From Acidicaldus organivorans (GTDB lineage: Bacteria; Pseudomonadota; Alphaproteobacteria; Acetobacterales; Acetobacteraceae), in assembly GCA_000759655.1 (NCBI GenBank), contig KN174024.1, positions 1-5,393 on the forward strand: a DNA stretch of 5,393 bases, given 5' to 3'. The notes below the pieces were generated by a model, which was not told the origin of the DNA, searched no databases, and worked only from the letters and a program-made list of their open reading frames with translations. The position numbers and the translations under genes were made by a program. The stretch's first letter is position 1. Every line of letters starts with the position of its first letter. Shown piece by piece: positions 1-5,393 of this stretch.

Positions 1-2
1 CG

Positions 3-1742
3 CTTGATGCCCGCACCCTCCCCCTGCTCCGCCGCCTCTGGCGCGAGCACGCCAGGGGAGAGCGGCTCCGCATCCTCTTCATCCTGATCGCCACCGCCGG
101 CATGTCGGGCGCGACCGCCCTCTATCCGGTGGTGATCGAGCGCGCCTTCAGCCTCTTTGCGGCGCGCGATCCCGCCATCCTCTGGCAGGTTCCGGTGCTG
201 GTGGTGGGGCTCACCGGCCTCAAGGCGGGGATGCAGTTCCTGCAGAACGTGGTGCTGCAACGGGTGGTGCTCGGGGTGATCCGCTCGCTGCAGGAGCAGA
301 TGTTCCGCCATCTGCTCAGTGCCGATCTCGCCCGGCTCGAGGCCGAGGCCCCGGCGCAATGGGCGCAGCGCTTCACCACCGATGCCACCCTCATCCGCGA
401 GGCGTTGAGCCGCGCGGTCAACGGCGTGGCCGACGCGCTCACCGTGCTCGGCCTCATCGCCTCGATGCTCTATCTCGACTGGGTGCTGAGCCTGATCGCG
501 GCGGTCCTCTACCCGCTCGCCGCCTGGCCGATCGACCGGGTGGGGCGGCGGGTGCGGGCCGCCTCGGGCCGGATGCAGGAGGCGATCGGCGCCACCGCTG
601 CCCTGCTGCACGAGAGTTTCGCCCAGGCCCGCACCGTGTGCGCCTACCGGCTCGAAGCGCGCGAGGAGGCGCGGCTCGCTGCGGCGTTCCGCGCGCTCGA
701 GCGGGCGCTCTATGTGACGGCGCGGGCGCGGGCCGGGATCGATCCGGTGCTGGAGGTGCTGGGCGGGCTCGCCGTGGCGCTGGTGGTGGCCTTCGCCGGC
801 TTCCGGGCGGCGCTTGGCGCGGGCGGGGTCGGCAATTTCACCGGCTTCGTCGCCGCCCTCCTCATCGCCTCGCGGCCCTTGCGCGCGCTCGGCACGATGA
901 ACGCGGCGCTGCAGGAGGGGCTCGCCGGGCTGGCCCGCGTCTTCGCGGTGATCGACGAGCCGCCCTCGATCACCGACCCGCCCGCGCCGAAGCCGCTGCC
1001 AGCGGGCGGCGGACGGGTGGTCTTCGATGCGGTGCACTTCGTCTATCCCGATGGCCGGGCCGGGCTGAACGGGCTCTCCTTCACCGCCGAGCCCGGTATG
1101 ACCCTCGCCTTGGTGGGGCCGTCGGGGGCGGGGAAATCGACCGCGCTCGCCCTCATTCCCCGCCTGATGGACGCAACGCGCGGGGCGGTCCTGATCGATG
1201 GCGCCGATGTGCGCGAACTCAGCCTCGCCAGCCTGCGGGGGGCGATCGCCTATGTCGGGCAGGATGCGCTGCTCTTCGATGATACGATCGCCGCCAATAT
1301 CCGGCTCGGGCGGTGGGAGGCGAGCGAGGCGGAGATCCGCGCCGCGGCCGAGGCCGCCGCCGCGCTCGACTTCATCGAGGCCCTGCCGGAGGGATTCGCA
1401 ACCCGGGTCGGGCCGGGCGGGCAGCGGCTATCGGGGGGGCAGCGCCAGCGGATCGCGCTCGCCCGCGCCATCCTGCGCAATCCGCGCATCCTGCTGCTGG
1501 ATGAGGCGACCAGCGCGCTCGATGCGGAGAACGAGGCGCTGGTGCAGGCGGCGCTCGCCCGGCTGCGCGCCGGGCGCACCACCATCGTGGTGGCGCATCG
1601 CCTGGCCACGGTGCGCGATGCCGACCTCGTCGTGGTGATGGCGGAGGGGCGGGCGGTGGAGCAGGGGAGCCATCGCGCCCTCCTTGCGGAGGACGGACTC
1701 TACGCCAAATTGGTGAGGACGCAGGCGCTCGCGCTCTCGTGA
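3..1742 (+). CDS. ABC exporter, fused permease and ATPase (MsbA-like half transporter), 5' partial
   Basis: This is an inner-membrane exporter that works as a homo- or heterodimer and uses ATP to move a lipid, drug or similar substrate outward. The reading frame is open to the left edge. The ATG at 102 lies inside the first membrane helix (about 75-140), so it is not the start; the true start is just outside the window. With 579 codons visible, only a few residues are missing compared with MsbA (about 580). The membrane domain spans roughly the first 970 bases. The ATPase domain is complete: A-loop Tyr at 1044 (FVYPDG), Walker A GPSGAGKST at 1116-1142, Q-loop Gln at 1260, signature LSGGQ at 1428-1442, Walker B ILLLDEAT with Asp at 1500 and catalytic Glu at 1503, D-loop SALD at 1512, and H-loop His at 1596. 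All catalytic residues are present, so it should be active. Substrate cannot be read from sequence; lipid A export is only one possibility, so no symbol is given. Confidence 0.95.
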   Translation, partial: LDARTLPLLRRLWREHARGERLRILFILIATAGMSGATALYPVVIERAFSLFAARDPAILWQVPVLVVGLTGLKAGMQFLQNVVLQRVVLGVIRSLQEQMFRHLLSADLARLEAEAPAQWAQRFTTDATLIREALSRAVNGVADALTVLGLIASMLYLDWVLSLIAAVLYPLAAWPIDRVGRRVRAASGRMQEAIGATAALLHESFAQARTVCAYRLEAREEARLAAAFRALERALYVTARARAGIDPVLEVLGGLAVALVVAFAGFRAALGAGGVGNFTGFVAALLIASRPLRALGTMNAALQEGLAGLARVFAVIDEPPSITDPPAPKPLPAGGGRVVFDAVHFVYPDGRAGLNGLSFTAEPGMTLALVGPSGAGKSTALALIPRLMDATRGAVLIDGADVRELSLASLRGAIAYVGQDALLFDDTIAANIRLGRWEASEAEIRAAAEAAAALDFIEALPEGFATRVGPGGQRLSGGQRQRIALARAILRNPRILLLDEATSALDAENEALVQAALARLRAGRTTIVVAHRLATVRDADLVVVMAEGRAVEQGSHRALLAEDGLYAKLVRTQALALS

Positions 1743-1743
1743 A

Positions 1744-1765
1744 GGGGGTGGGGACGGGGAGGTGG
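1744..1765 (+). other. G-rich tract directly after the ABC gene stop
   Basis: Immediately after the TGA at 1740-1742 the + strand carries G5, G4 and G4 runs separated by one or two bases, then GG-T-GG. There are three long G runs, plus shorter ones, in 22 bases. This could form a two-tier, or imperfect three-tier, quadruplex in DNA or in the 3' end of the ABC transcript. I see no hairpin plus T-run terminator in the gap, so how the ABC transcript ends is unclear. The tract itself is plain in the sequence; any structural role is inference. Confidence 0.5.
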
Positions 1766-1778
1766 CGTGATTCCCCCC

Positions 1779-1807
1779 TTGATGACCGAACGGTTCGGTC
1801 TTAAAAC
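1779..1807 (+). promoter_or_regulatory. Putative sigma70-type promoter of emrAB
   Basis: A -35-like TTGATG (1779-1784, 4/6 to TTGACA) and a -10-like TAAAAC (1802-1807, 4/6 to TATAAT) are separated by exactly 17 bases. The -10 lies in a small AT-rich island inside very GC-rich DNA. Transcription would begin near 1813-1815 and leave a leader of about 40 bases before the ATG at 1855. The promoter overlaps the in-frame GTG 1767 and ATG 1782, which therefore could not serve as emrA starts on this transcript. The boxes are weak matches on their own; the operator in the spacer raises confidence. Confidence 0.55.
1784..1800. promoter_or_regulatory. 17-bp palindromic operator, probably for a TetR-family repressor
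   Basis: GACCGAAC-G-GTTCGGTC is a perfect inverted repeat with 8-base arms around one central base. It occupies almost exactly the spacer between the -35 and -10 boxes, so a bound dimer would block RNA polymerase. Short palindromes of this size between promoter boxes are typical of TetR-family repressors that control efflux pumps and release DNA when a pump substrate binds. No regulator gene is in the window, so the TetR assignment is inference; a MarR-type protein is an alternative (E. coli emrAB is repressed by the MarR-family EmrR). Confidence 0.7.
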
Positions 1808-1840
1808 TTCGGATTGCGGCACTGCACAAGGAGGCCGCTC

Positions 1841-1849
1841 AGGAGGAGG
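1841..1849 (+). promoter_or_regulatory. Strong ribosome binding site setting the emrA start at ATG 1855
   Basis: AGGAGGAGG ends 5 bases before the ATG at 1855, the best Shine-Dalgarno match and spacing in the region. It decides the emrA start even though that ATG is in a different frame from the main body of the protein. A second consensus-like AAGGAGG at 1828-1834 lies just upstream with no start codon at the right distance; it may act as a ribosome standby site or be chance. Confidence 0.8.
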
Positions 1850-1854
1850 ACCGC

Positions 1855-2990
1855 ATGGCCGATTTTCCGGAAGCGGAAGAGAAAGTGACGGCACCCCCCC
1901 GCCCTCGCGGCGCGGGGAACCGGAGCGGCGGCGCTTTCCCTGGCGGCGCCTCTTGCTGCTCGTCCTCGTGCTCGCCATCGCCGCGGGCGGCGGCACATAC
2001 TGGTATCTCACCAAGGACGAGGAGAGCACCGACGATGCCTTCACCGACGGCCGGGCGGTGATGATCGCCCCGCAGGTCGCGGGCAACGTGGTGACGCTCG
2101 CCATCGACGACAACCAGTTCGTCCACCGCGGCGACCTCCTCGTCGAGATCGACCCGAGGCCCTACCGCGCCGCGCGCGATCAGGCGGCAGGCCAGCTGAA
2201 ACTCGCCGAGGCCCAGCTCGAAGCGGCGAAGCTCCAGCTCAGTATCGCCGAGGTCACCTATCCCGCCCGCAAACAAGCTGCCGAAGCGGCGCTCTATGCG
2301 GCGCGCGCCCAGGAGGCCAAGGCCGAGGCCGATCTCCGCCGCCAGCGCGCCCTGCCGCCTGGGGCCACCACTCGCGAACTCGTCGATCAGGCCACCGCGG
2401 CGGCAGCGCAAGCCGAGGCGGCGGTGCGCCAGGCCGAGGCCCAGCTCGCGGAGGCCGATCTCGTCCAGCAGAACATCGATGCCGCCCGCGCCCAGGTGAA
2501 GCAGCTCGAAGGGCAGGTGGCGGCGGCGCGCGCCGCGCTCGAACAGGCCGAGATCAATCTCGGCTTCACCCGCATCGTCGCCCCCCAGGACGGCTTCGTC
2601 ACCAAGCGCAATGTCGAGCTCGGCAACTACGTCCAGCCCGGCCAGCAAATCCTCTCCCTGGTCGCGCCCGAAGTCTGGGTCACCGCCAATTTCAAGGAGA
2701 CCCAGCTCGACCGGATGCGCCCCGGCCAGAAAGTGCGGATCCATGTCGATGCCTATCCGCACCTCCAGCTGATCGGCCATGTCGATAGCATCCAGAAAGG
2801 CTCGGGCAGCAAGTTCACCGCCTTTCCGCCCGAGAACGCCACCGGCAATTTCGTCAGGACCGTCCAGCGCGGGCCGGTGAAGATCGTCATCGACCAGGGG
2901 CTCGATCCCAAACTCCCCCTGCCTTTGGGGATCTCGGTCGAGCCCACCGTCGATCTCACCGCCACGCCCGCCCAAGAGCCGGCGCGATGA
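1855..2990 (+). CDS. emrA: EmrA/HlyD-type membrane fusion protein, apparent frameshift near its 5' end
   Basis: This is the periplasmic adaptor of a tripartite efflux pump; it is anchored in the inner membrane and links EmrB to an outer membrane channel. Positions below refer to the 378-residue product expected if one C is added to the C7 run at 1894-1900. They are: a short polar N-terminus (MADFPEAEEKVTAPP), basic residues, a membrane anchor at about 33-52, the conserved ESTDDAFTDG at 57-66, the first lipoyl-like half with GDLLVEIDPRPY at 93-104, a long Ala/Glu/Gln-rich coiled-coil hairpin at about 105-233, the second lipoyl half at about 237-265, and a beta-barrel ending with GSGSKF at 316-321 and PPENATGNF. 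E. coli EmrA is about 390 residues. The body is in the frame of 1767/1782, but that frame before 1890 carries GGA, CGA and AGA codons unusual here and overlaps the promoter. The ATG 1855 frame gives a plausible N-terminus and has the ribosome binding site. Family assignment is sure; the N-terminus is not. Confidence 0.9.
1894..1900 (+). other. C7 homopolymer, likely site of the emrA frame change
   Basis: Seven C in a row follow the codons for MADFPEAEEKVTA. Reading from ATG 1855 continues after the run as RPRGAGNRSGGAF, unlike any adaptor. One additional C, or a -1 slip of the ribosome, would switch to the frame that reads SRRGEPERRRFPWRR and then the membrane anchor. Homopolymer C runs in GC-rich DNA are common places for both sequencing error and true slippage. 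The G4 run at 1914-1917 is a less likely alternative site. Confidence 0.6.
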
Positions 2991-4597
2991 ACGCGCTCTG
3001 CGGCGAGGCGGCGCTTCATCCCGCCTCGCGGCGGGGCGAGCGGGCCGGGCCCAATCCGTGGCTGATCGCCCTCGTCGTCACCCTCGCCACCTTCATGGAG
3101 GTGCTCGATACCACCATCGTCAACGTCTCGCTTCCCTACATCGCGGGCTCGATGTCGGCGAGCAACGACCAGAGCACCTGGACGCTCACCTCCTATCTCG
3201 TCGCCAATGGCATCGTGCTACCGATCTCGGGCTGGCTTTCCGCCCAGTTCGGCCGCAAACGCTATTTCCTCGTCTGCATCGCCGCCTTCACCCTGTTCTC
3301 CTTCCTCTGCGGCAGCGCGACCTCGCTTTCCGCCCTCATCGTCTTCCGCCTGCTGCAGGGATTTTTCGGGGGCGGGCTGCAGCCGAGCCAGCAGTCGATC
3401 ATCCTCGACACCTTCCCCCCCGCCGAGCGGGGCCGCGCCTTCGGCATCGTCGCCATGGCGATCATCGTCGCCCCGGTGCTTGGGCCCACACTGGGGGGCT
3501 GGCTTACCGATCACTATTCCTGGCGCTGGATCTTCTTCCTCAACGTCCCGATCGGAATCGTCACGCTCGCCGGTGTGGCCCTCCTTGTTGAGGATCCGCC
3601 CTATCTCGCCGCCCTCGAAGCGGAGCGGCGACGGGCGGGGATCGACTATCTCGGCCTTTCCCTGATCGTGCTCGGCTTCGGCGCGTTGCAGGTGTTCATG
3701 GACCGCGGCGAGCAGGAGGACTGGCTCGGCTCGCCCTTCATCCGGCTGATGGGGCTTAGCGCGCTGGTGGGGCTCGCGGGGGCGGCGGTGTGGCTGTGGC
3801 GGGCGCGGGCGCCGGTGGTCAAGCTCAAGACGTTGCGGGATCGTAACTTCGCCATCGGCTGCCTGATGATCTTCGCAACCGGCCTCGTGCTCTATGCGAG
3901 CGCGGTGGTGGTGCCCCTCCTCGCCCAGACCGTGCTCGGCTACACCTCCTTCCTCGCCGGGCTCCTCCTCGCCCCGGGCGCCCTCCTGGTGATCGCCACC
4001 ATCCCGCTGGTGATCGCGCTGATGGCGCGCGTCCAGACGCGGCTCATCATCGCCTTCGGCTTCGCCGCCCTCGGCCTCGCCCTCTTCTATTCCTGGCGGG
4101 TGGTGCCCGACATCGATTTCAGCACGCTCCTCCTCATGCGCACCGCGCAGAGTTTCGGGCTCGCCTTCCTCTTCGTCCCGATCAGCACCATCACCTTCGC
4201 CACCCTCCCCGTGGCCGAGCAGGCGGACGGGACGGCGCTCTTCACCATGTTCCGCAATCTCGCGGGCTCGATCGGGATCAGCGCGGCGACCTCCCTCGTC
4301 ACCGAACGAAGCCAGGCCCATCAGGCCCATCTCGTCCCCCATCTCACCCCGCTCGATCCGGGCTTCACCGCAACACTTGCCCAAGTGAGCGCCTTTTTCC
4401 GAAGCCACGGCTTCACGGCGCGGGCGGCGGCGGATCAGGCCGCGGGCTGGGCGCTGCAGGCGCTTGAGACCCAGTCCTCGATCCTCGCCTATGCGGATGT
4501 CTTCGCCATCGCCGGCGCCGTCTCGCTCCTCATCGTGCCGCTCTGTTTCCTGCTCGACCGCAGCAAGGGAAGTGCGGCGGGCGGCCTGCCGCACTGA
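2987..4597 (+). CDS. emrB: EmrB-type multidrug efflux MFS transporter (DHA2 family, 14 helices)
   Basis: This is an inner-membrane proton/drug antiporter that hands substrates to the EmrA adaptor. The 536-residue protein is slightly longer than E. coli EmrB (about 512). Visible motifs are the DHA2 motif LDTTIVNVSLP at residues 40-50 in helix 1, motif A GWLSAQFGRKR at 82-92 in the loop after helix 2, motif B beginning RLLQG at 121-125 in helix 4, and antiporter motif C APVLGPTLGG at 162-171 in helix 5, followed by WRWIFFLNVPIG. Hydrophobic segments are consistent with 14 helices, with a long loop (about residues 440-490) before the last helix as in EmrB proteins. The ATG overlaps the emrA stop by 4 bases (ATGA) and has only a weak AAGAG site at 2974-2978, so translation is probably coupled to emrA. 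It should therefore also be affected by the emrA frame problem. No truncation is seen. The exact substrates cannot be inferred. Confidence 0.95.
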   Translation: MNALCGEAALHPASRRGERAGPNPWLIALVVTLATFMEVLDTTIVNVSLPYIAGSMSASNDQSTWTLTSYLVANGIVLPISGWLSAQFGRKRYFLVCIAAFTLFSFLCGSATSLSALIVFRLLQGFFGGGLQPSQQSIILDTFPPAERGRAFGIVAMAIIVAPVLGPTLGGWLTDHYSWRWIFFLNVPIGIVTLAGVALLVEDPPYLAALEAERRRAGIDYLGLSLIVLGFGALQVFMDRGEQEDWLGSPFIRLMGLSALVGLAGAAVWLWRARAPVVKLKTLRDRNFAIGCLMIFATGLVLYASAVVVPLLAQTVLGYTSFLAGLLLAPGALLVIATIPLVIALMARVQTRLIIAFGFAALGLALFYSWRVVPDIDFSTLLLMRTAQSFGLAFLFVPISTITFATLPVAEQADGTALFTMFRNLAGSIGISAATSLVTERSQAHQAHLVPHLTPLDPGFTATLAQVSAFFRSHGFTARAAADQAAGWALQALETQSSILAYADVFAIAGAVSLLIVPLCFLLDRSKGSAAGGLPH

Positions 4598-4630
4598 GGG
4601 GAAAGAACTGAGGGGTGGAGGACTGAGGGG
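4593..4630 (+). repeat. Three direct copies of ACTGAGGGG spanning the emrB stop
   Basis: Identical 9-base copies lie at 4593-4601, 4607-4615 and 4622-4630, spaced 14 and 15 bases apart. The first contains the emrB stop codon TGA. The whole 62-base gap between emrB and the convergent gene (4598-4659) is G-rich on the + strand, with further G3 and G4 runs at 4638-4640 and 4645-4648. No hairpin followed by a T run is visible, so I do not call a terminator. The copies may have arisen by local duplication; function is unknown. Confidence 0.6.
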
Positions 4631-4659
4631 GGTGAGCGGGAGGTGGGGTGGCCGCCGGC

Positions 4660-5393
4660 TCAATCTGCTGCCGGACGGAGGACGACCTTTTCCGCCGAGC
4701 GGCCGAAGAGGTGATAGCCCGAGCCGCCCTCGGCCAGCATCTCGAGGAAAGCCTCCGCGTCGGTGACGCGGATGCCACCCAGGACGCTCACCCCGCGGCG
4801 GAAATAGGGGAAGGGCCAGAGCCCGGCGCTCGGCCCCACCATGACGATGCGCGCCCCCGGCCTGGCGGCGGCGAGCAGGGGATCGAGCGTGTCATTCAGT
4901 AGCGTGGTTCCGGTGACGAGCAGCACATCGGCCTCCGCTACCGTCGCCTCCGCCTGATCGGGGCTGCGGAAGCGGGGAAGCTCATCGGGCTTGAGCTTGG
5001 CGGCATCGGTCTCGAGGATGAGGAAGTCCTGGCCCATCCGCTTGAGGGCGCGCAGGAAGGGTGGGAAGGCGCCCACCACCACCACCCGCTCGCCCGGGCG
5101 GATCTCGGCTGCATCAAACGCATCGCGCCCCGCCTCGATCACCACCCCGGCGGGCGGGGCGGTGCGCCAGAGGCTCTCGGCGAGCGCATTGAGGGTGGCG
5201 AGCCCCACTGCGCGGCGCACGCCGCTCTGGCCGAGTTCATCGAGGAGATCGAGGGCCCGCTTGCCCCGGAGCTTGCCGGGGAAAGGCCAGGCCTCGACCG
5301 AACTTGGGCAGCAGACGGCGCGGCCAAGCGCCTCGAGCGGCGTTGCCGCTGCGCCCGCCGCGCCATCGGAGAGGGCCACTCCCACGAAGAAGA
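4660..5393 (-). CDS. DUF4213/DUF364 Rossmann-like protein (putative heavy-metal chelation family), 5' partial
   Basis: This cytoplasmic protein belongs to the family with an N-terminal DUF4213 domain (enolase-N-like fold) and a C-terminal DUF364 Rossmann-like domain. A role in metal chelation has been proposed from structure, but no reaction is established. Counting from the GTG at 5385, the visible parts are VGVALSDGAAG near the start, GLATLNAL at 61-68, the glycine-rich VVVVGAFPPF at 101-110, TGTTLLNDTL at 158-167, VGPSAGL at 183-189 and GVSVLGGIRVTD at 198-209, all typical of DUF364. A Cys pair sits at 25-26. The frame stays open to the right edge (Phe-Phe before that GTG), and the VGxxLSDG segment is normally internal, so about 20-40 N-terminal residues are probably outside the window. 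The gene converges with emrB across 62 bases, so it is not part of the pump operon. Family assignment is confident; function is not. Confidence 0.88.
   Translation of the reverse strand, partial: FFVGVALSDGAAGAAATPLEALGRAVCCPSSVEAWPFPGKLRGKRALDLLDELGQSGVRRAVGLATLNALAESLWRTAPPAGVVIEAGRDAFDAAEIRPGERVVVVGAFPPFLRALKRMGQDFLILETDAAKLKPDELPRFRSPDQAEATVAEADVLLVTGTTLLNDTLDPLLAAARPGARIVMVGPSAGLWPFPYFRRGVSVLGGIRVTDAEAFLEMLAEGGSGYHLFGRSAEKVVLRPAAD

Noticed and set aside
102..104. ATG at 102 as the start of the ABC gene
   Set aside because: The frame is open upstream to the window edge and the codons before it encode the first half of membrane helix 1 (RILFILIATAG), so a start here would cut the helix.
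359..1282. 307-codon + strand frame inside the ABC gene
   Set aside because: The product is Arg/Ala/Gly-rich and lies fully within an intact ABC exporter whose motifs are all in the other frame.
1855..2061. Separate 68-residue small protein or leader peptide starting at ATG 1855
   Set aside because: After the first 15 residues the sequence turns into Gly/Ser/Arg/Pro-rich noise overlapping the emrA membrane anchor in another frame; it is better explained as the true emrA start followed by a frame change.
1839..2975. 378-codon open frame on the - strand opposite emrA
   Set aside because: It mirrors the emrA coding strand, giving low-complexity Leu/Gly/Arg/Asp-rich sequence without motifs; a GC-rich shadow.
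3218..4663. 481-codon open frame on the - strand opposite emrB
   Set aside because: It is antisense to a clear MFS gene; its product is dominated by Glu, Arg, Gly and His with no recognisable domain, as expected for the opposite strand of a GC-rich gene with few stops.
4654..4676. CCGGC...GCCGG inverted repeat as a terminator for emrB
   Set aside because: The stem is only 5 bases, lies over the 3' end of the opposing gene and is not directly followed by a T run.
1..5393. CRISPR arrays, tRNA or rRNA genes, insertion sequences, phage genes or attachment sites
   Set aside because: None seen: no regularly spaced long repeats, no transposase or integrase motifs, no terminal inverted repeats and no tRNA-like folds were noticed by eye.

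Overview
The window is about 70% GC with strong G/C preference at third codon positions. The protein families are those of a Gram-negative bacterium. Base composition and protein style suggest an alphaproteobacterium, perhaps Rhodospirillales/Acetobacteraceae; this is an impression, not a demonstrated assignment.

Layout. Bases 1-1742 hold nearly all of a + strand half-size ABC exporter (membrane domain fused to an ATPase domain) whose first few codons lie left of the window. A 112-base gap (1743-1854) holds a G-rich tract, a sigma70-like promoter whose spacer is filled by a 17-bp palindromic operator, and a strong ribosome binding site. Then comes a two-gene efflux operon: an EmrA/HlyD-type periplasmic adaptor (1855-2990) and an EmrB-type 14-helix DHA2 major facilitator (2987-4597), overlapping by 4 bases (ATGA). 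A 62-base G-rich gap with three copies of ACTGAGGGG separates it from a convergent - strand gene for a DUF4213/DUF364 protein (4660-5393), whose 5' end runs off the right edge.

How it works together. EmrA and EmrB should form a proton-driven pump that, with a TolC-like outer membrane channel not encoded here, would move drugs or other amphipathic compounds across the envelope. The operator-in-promoter arrangement suggests substrate-induced derepression by a TetR-like regulator encoded elsewhere. The ABC exporter is a separate transporter, and the DUF364 gene is transcribed independently.

The most notable observation is that emrA does not read through in one frame. The well-supported start (ATG 1855 with an AGGAGGAGG site) is in a different frame from the body of the protein, and a run of seven C at 1894-1900 lies where the frames must switch. 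One extra C would give an ordinary 378-residue EmrA. This may be a sequencing error, an inactivating mutation, or slippage/phase variation. Otherwise the window is conventional; I found no CRISPR array, RNA gene, insertion sequence or clearly new system.
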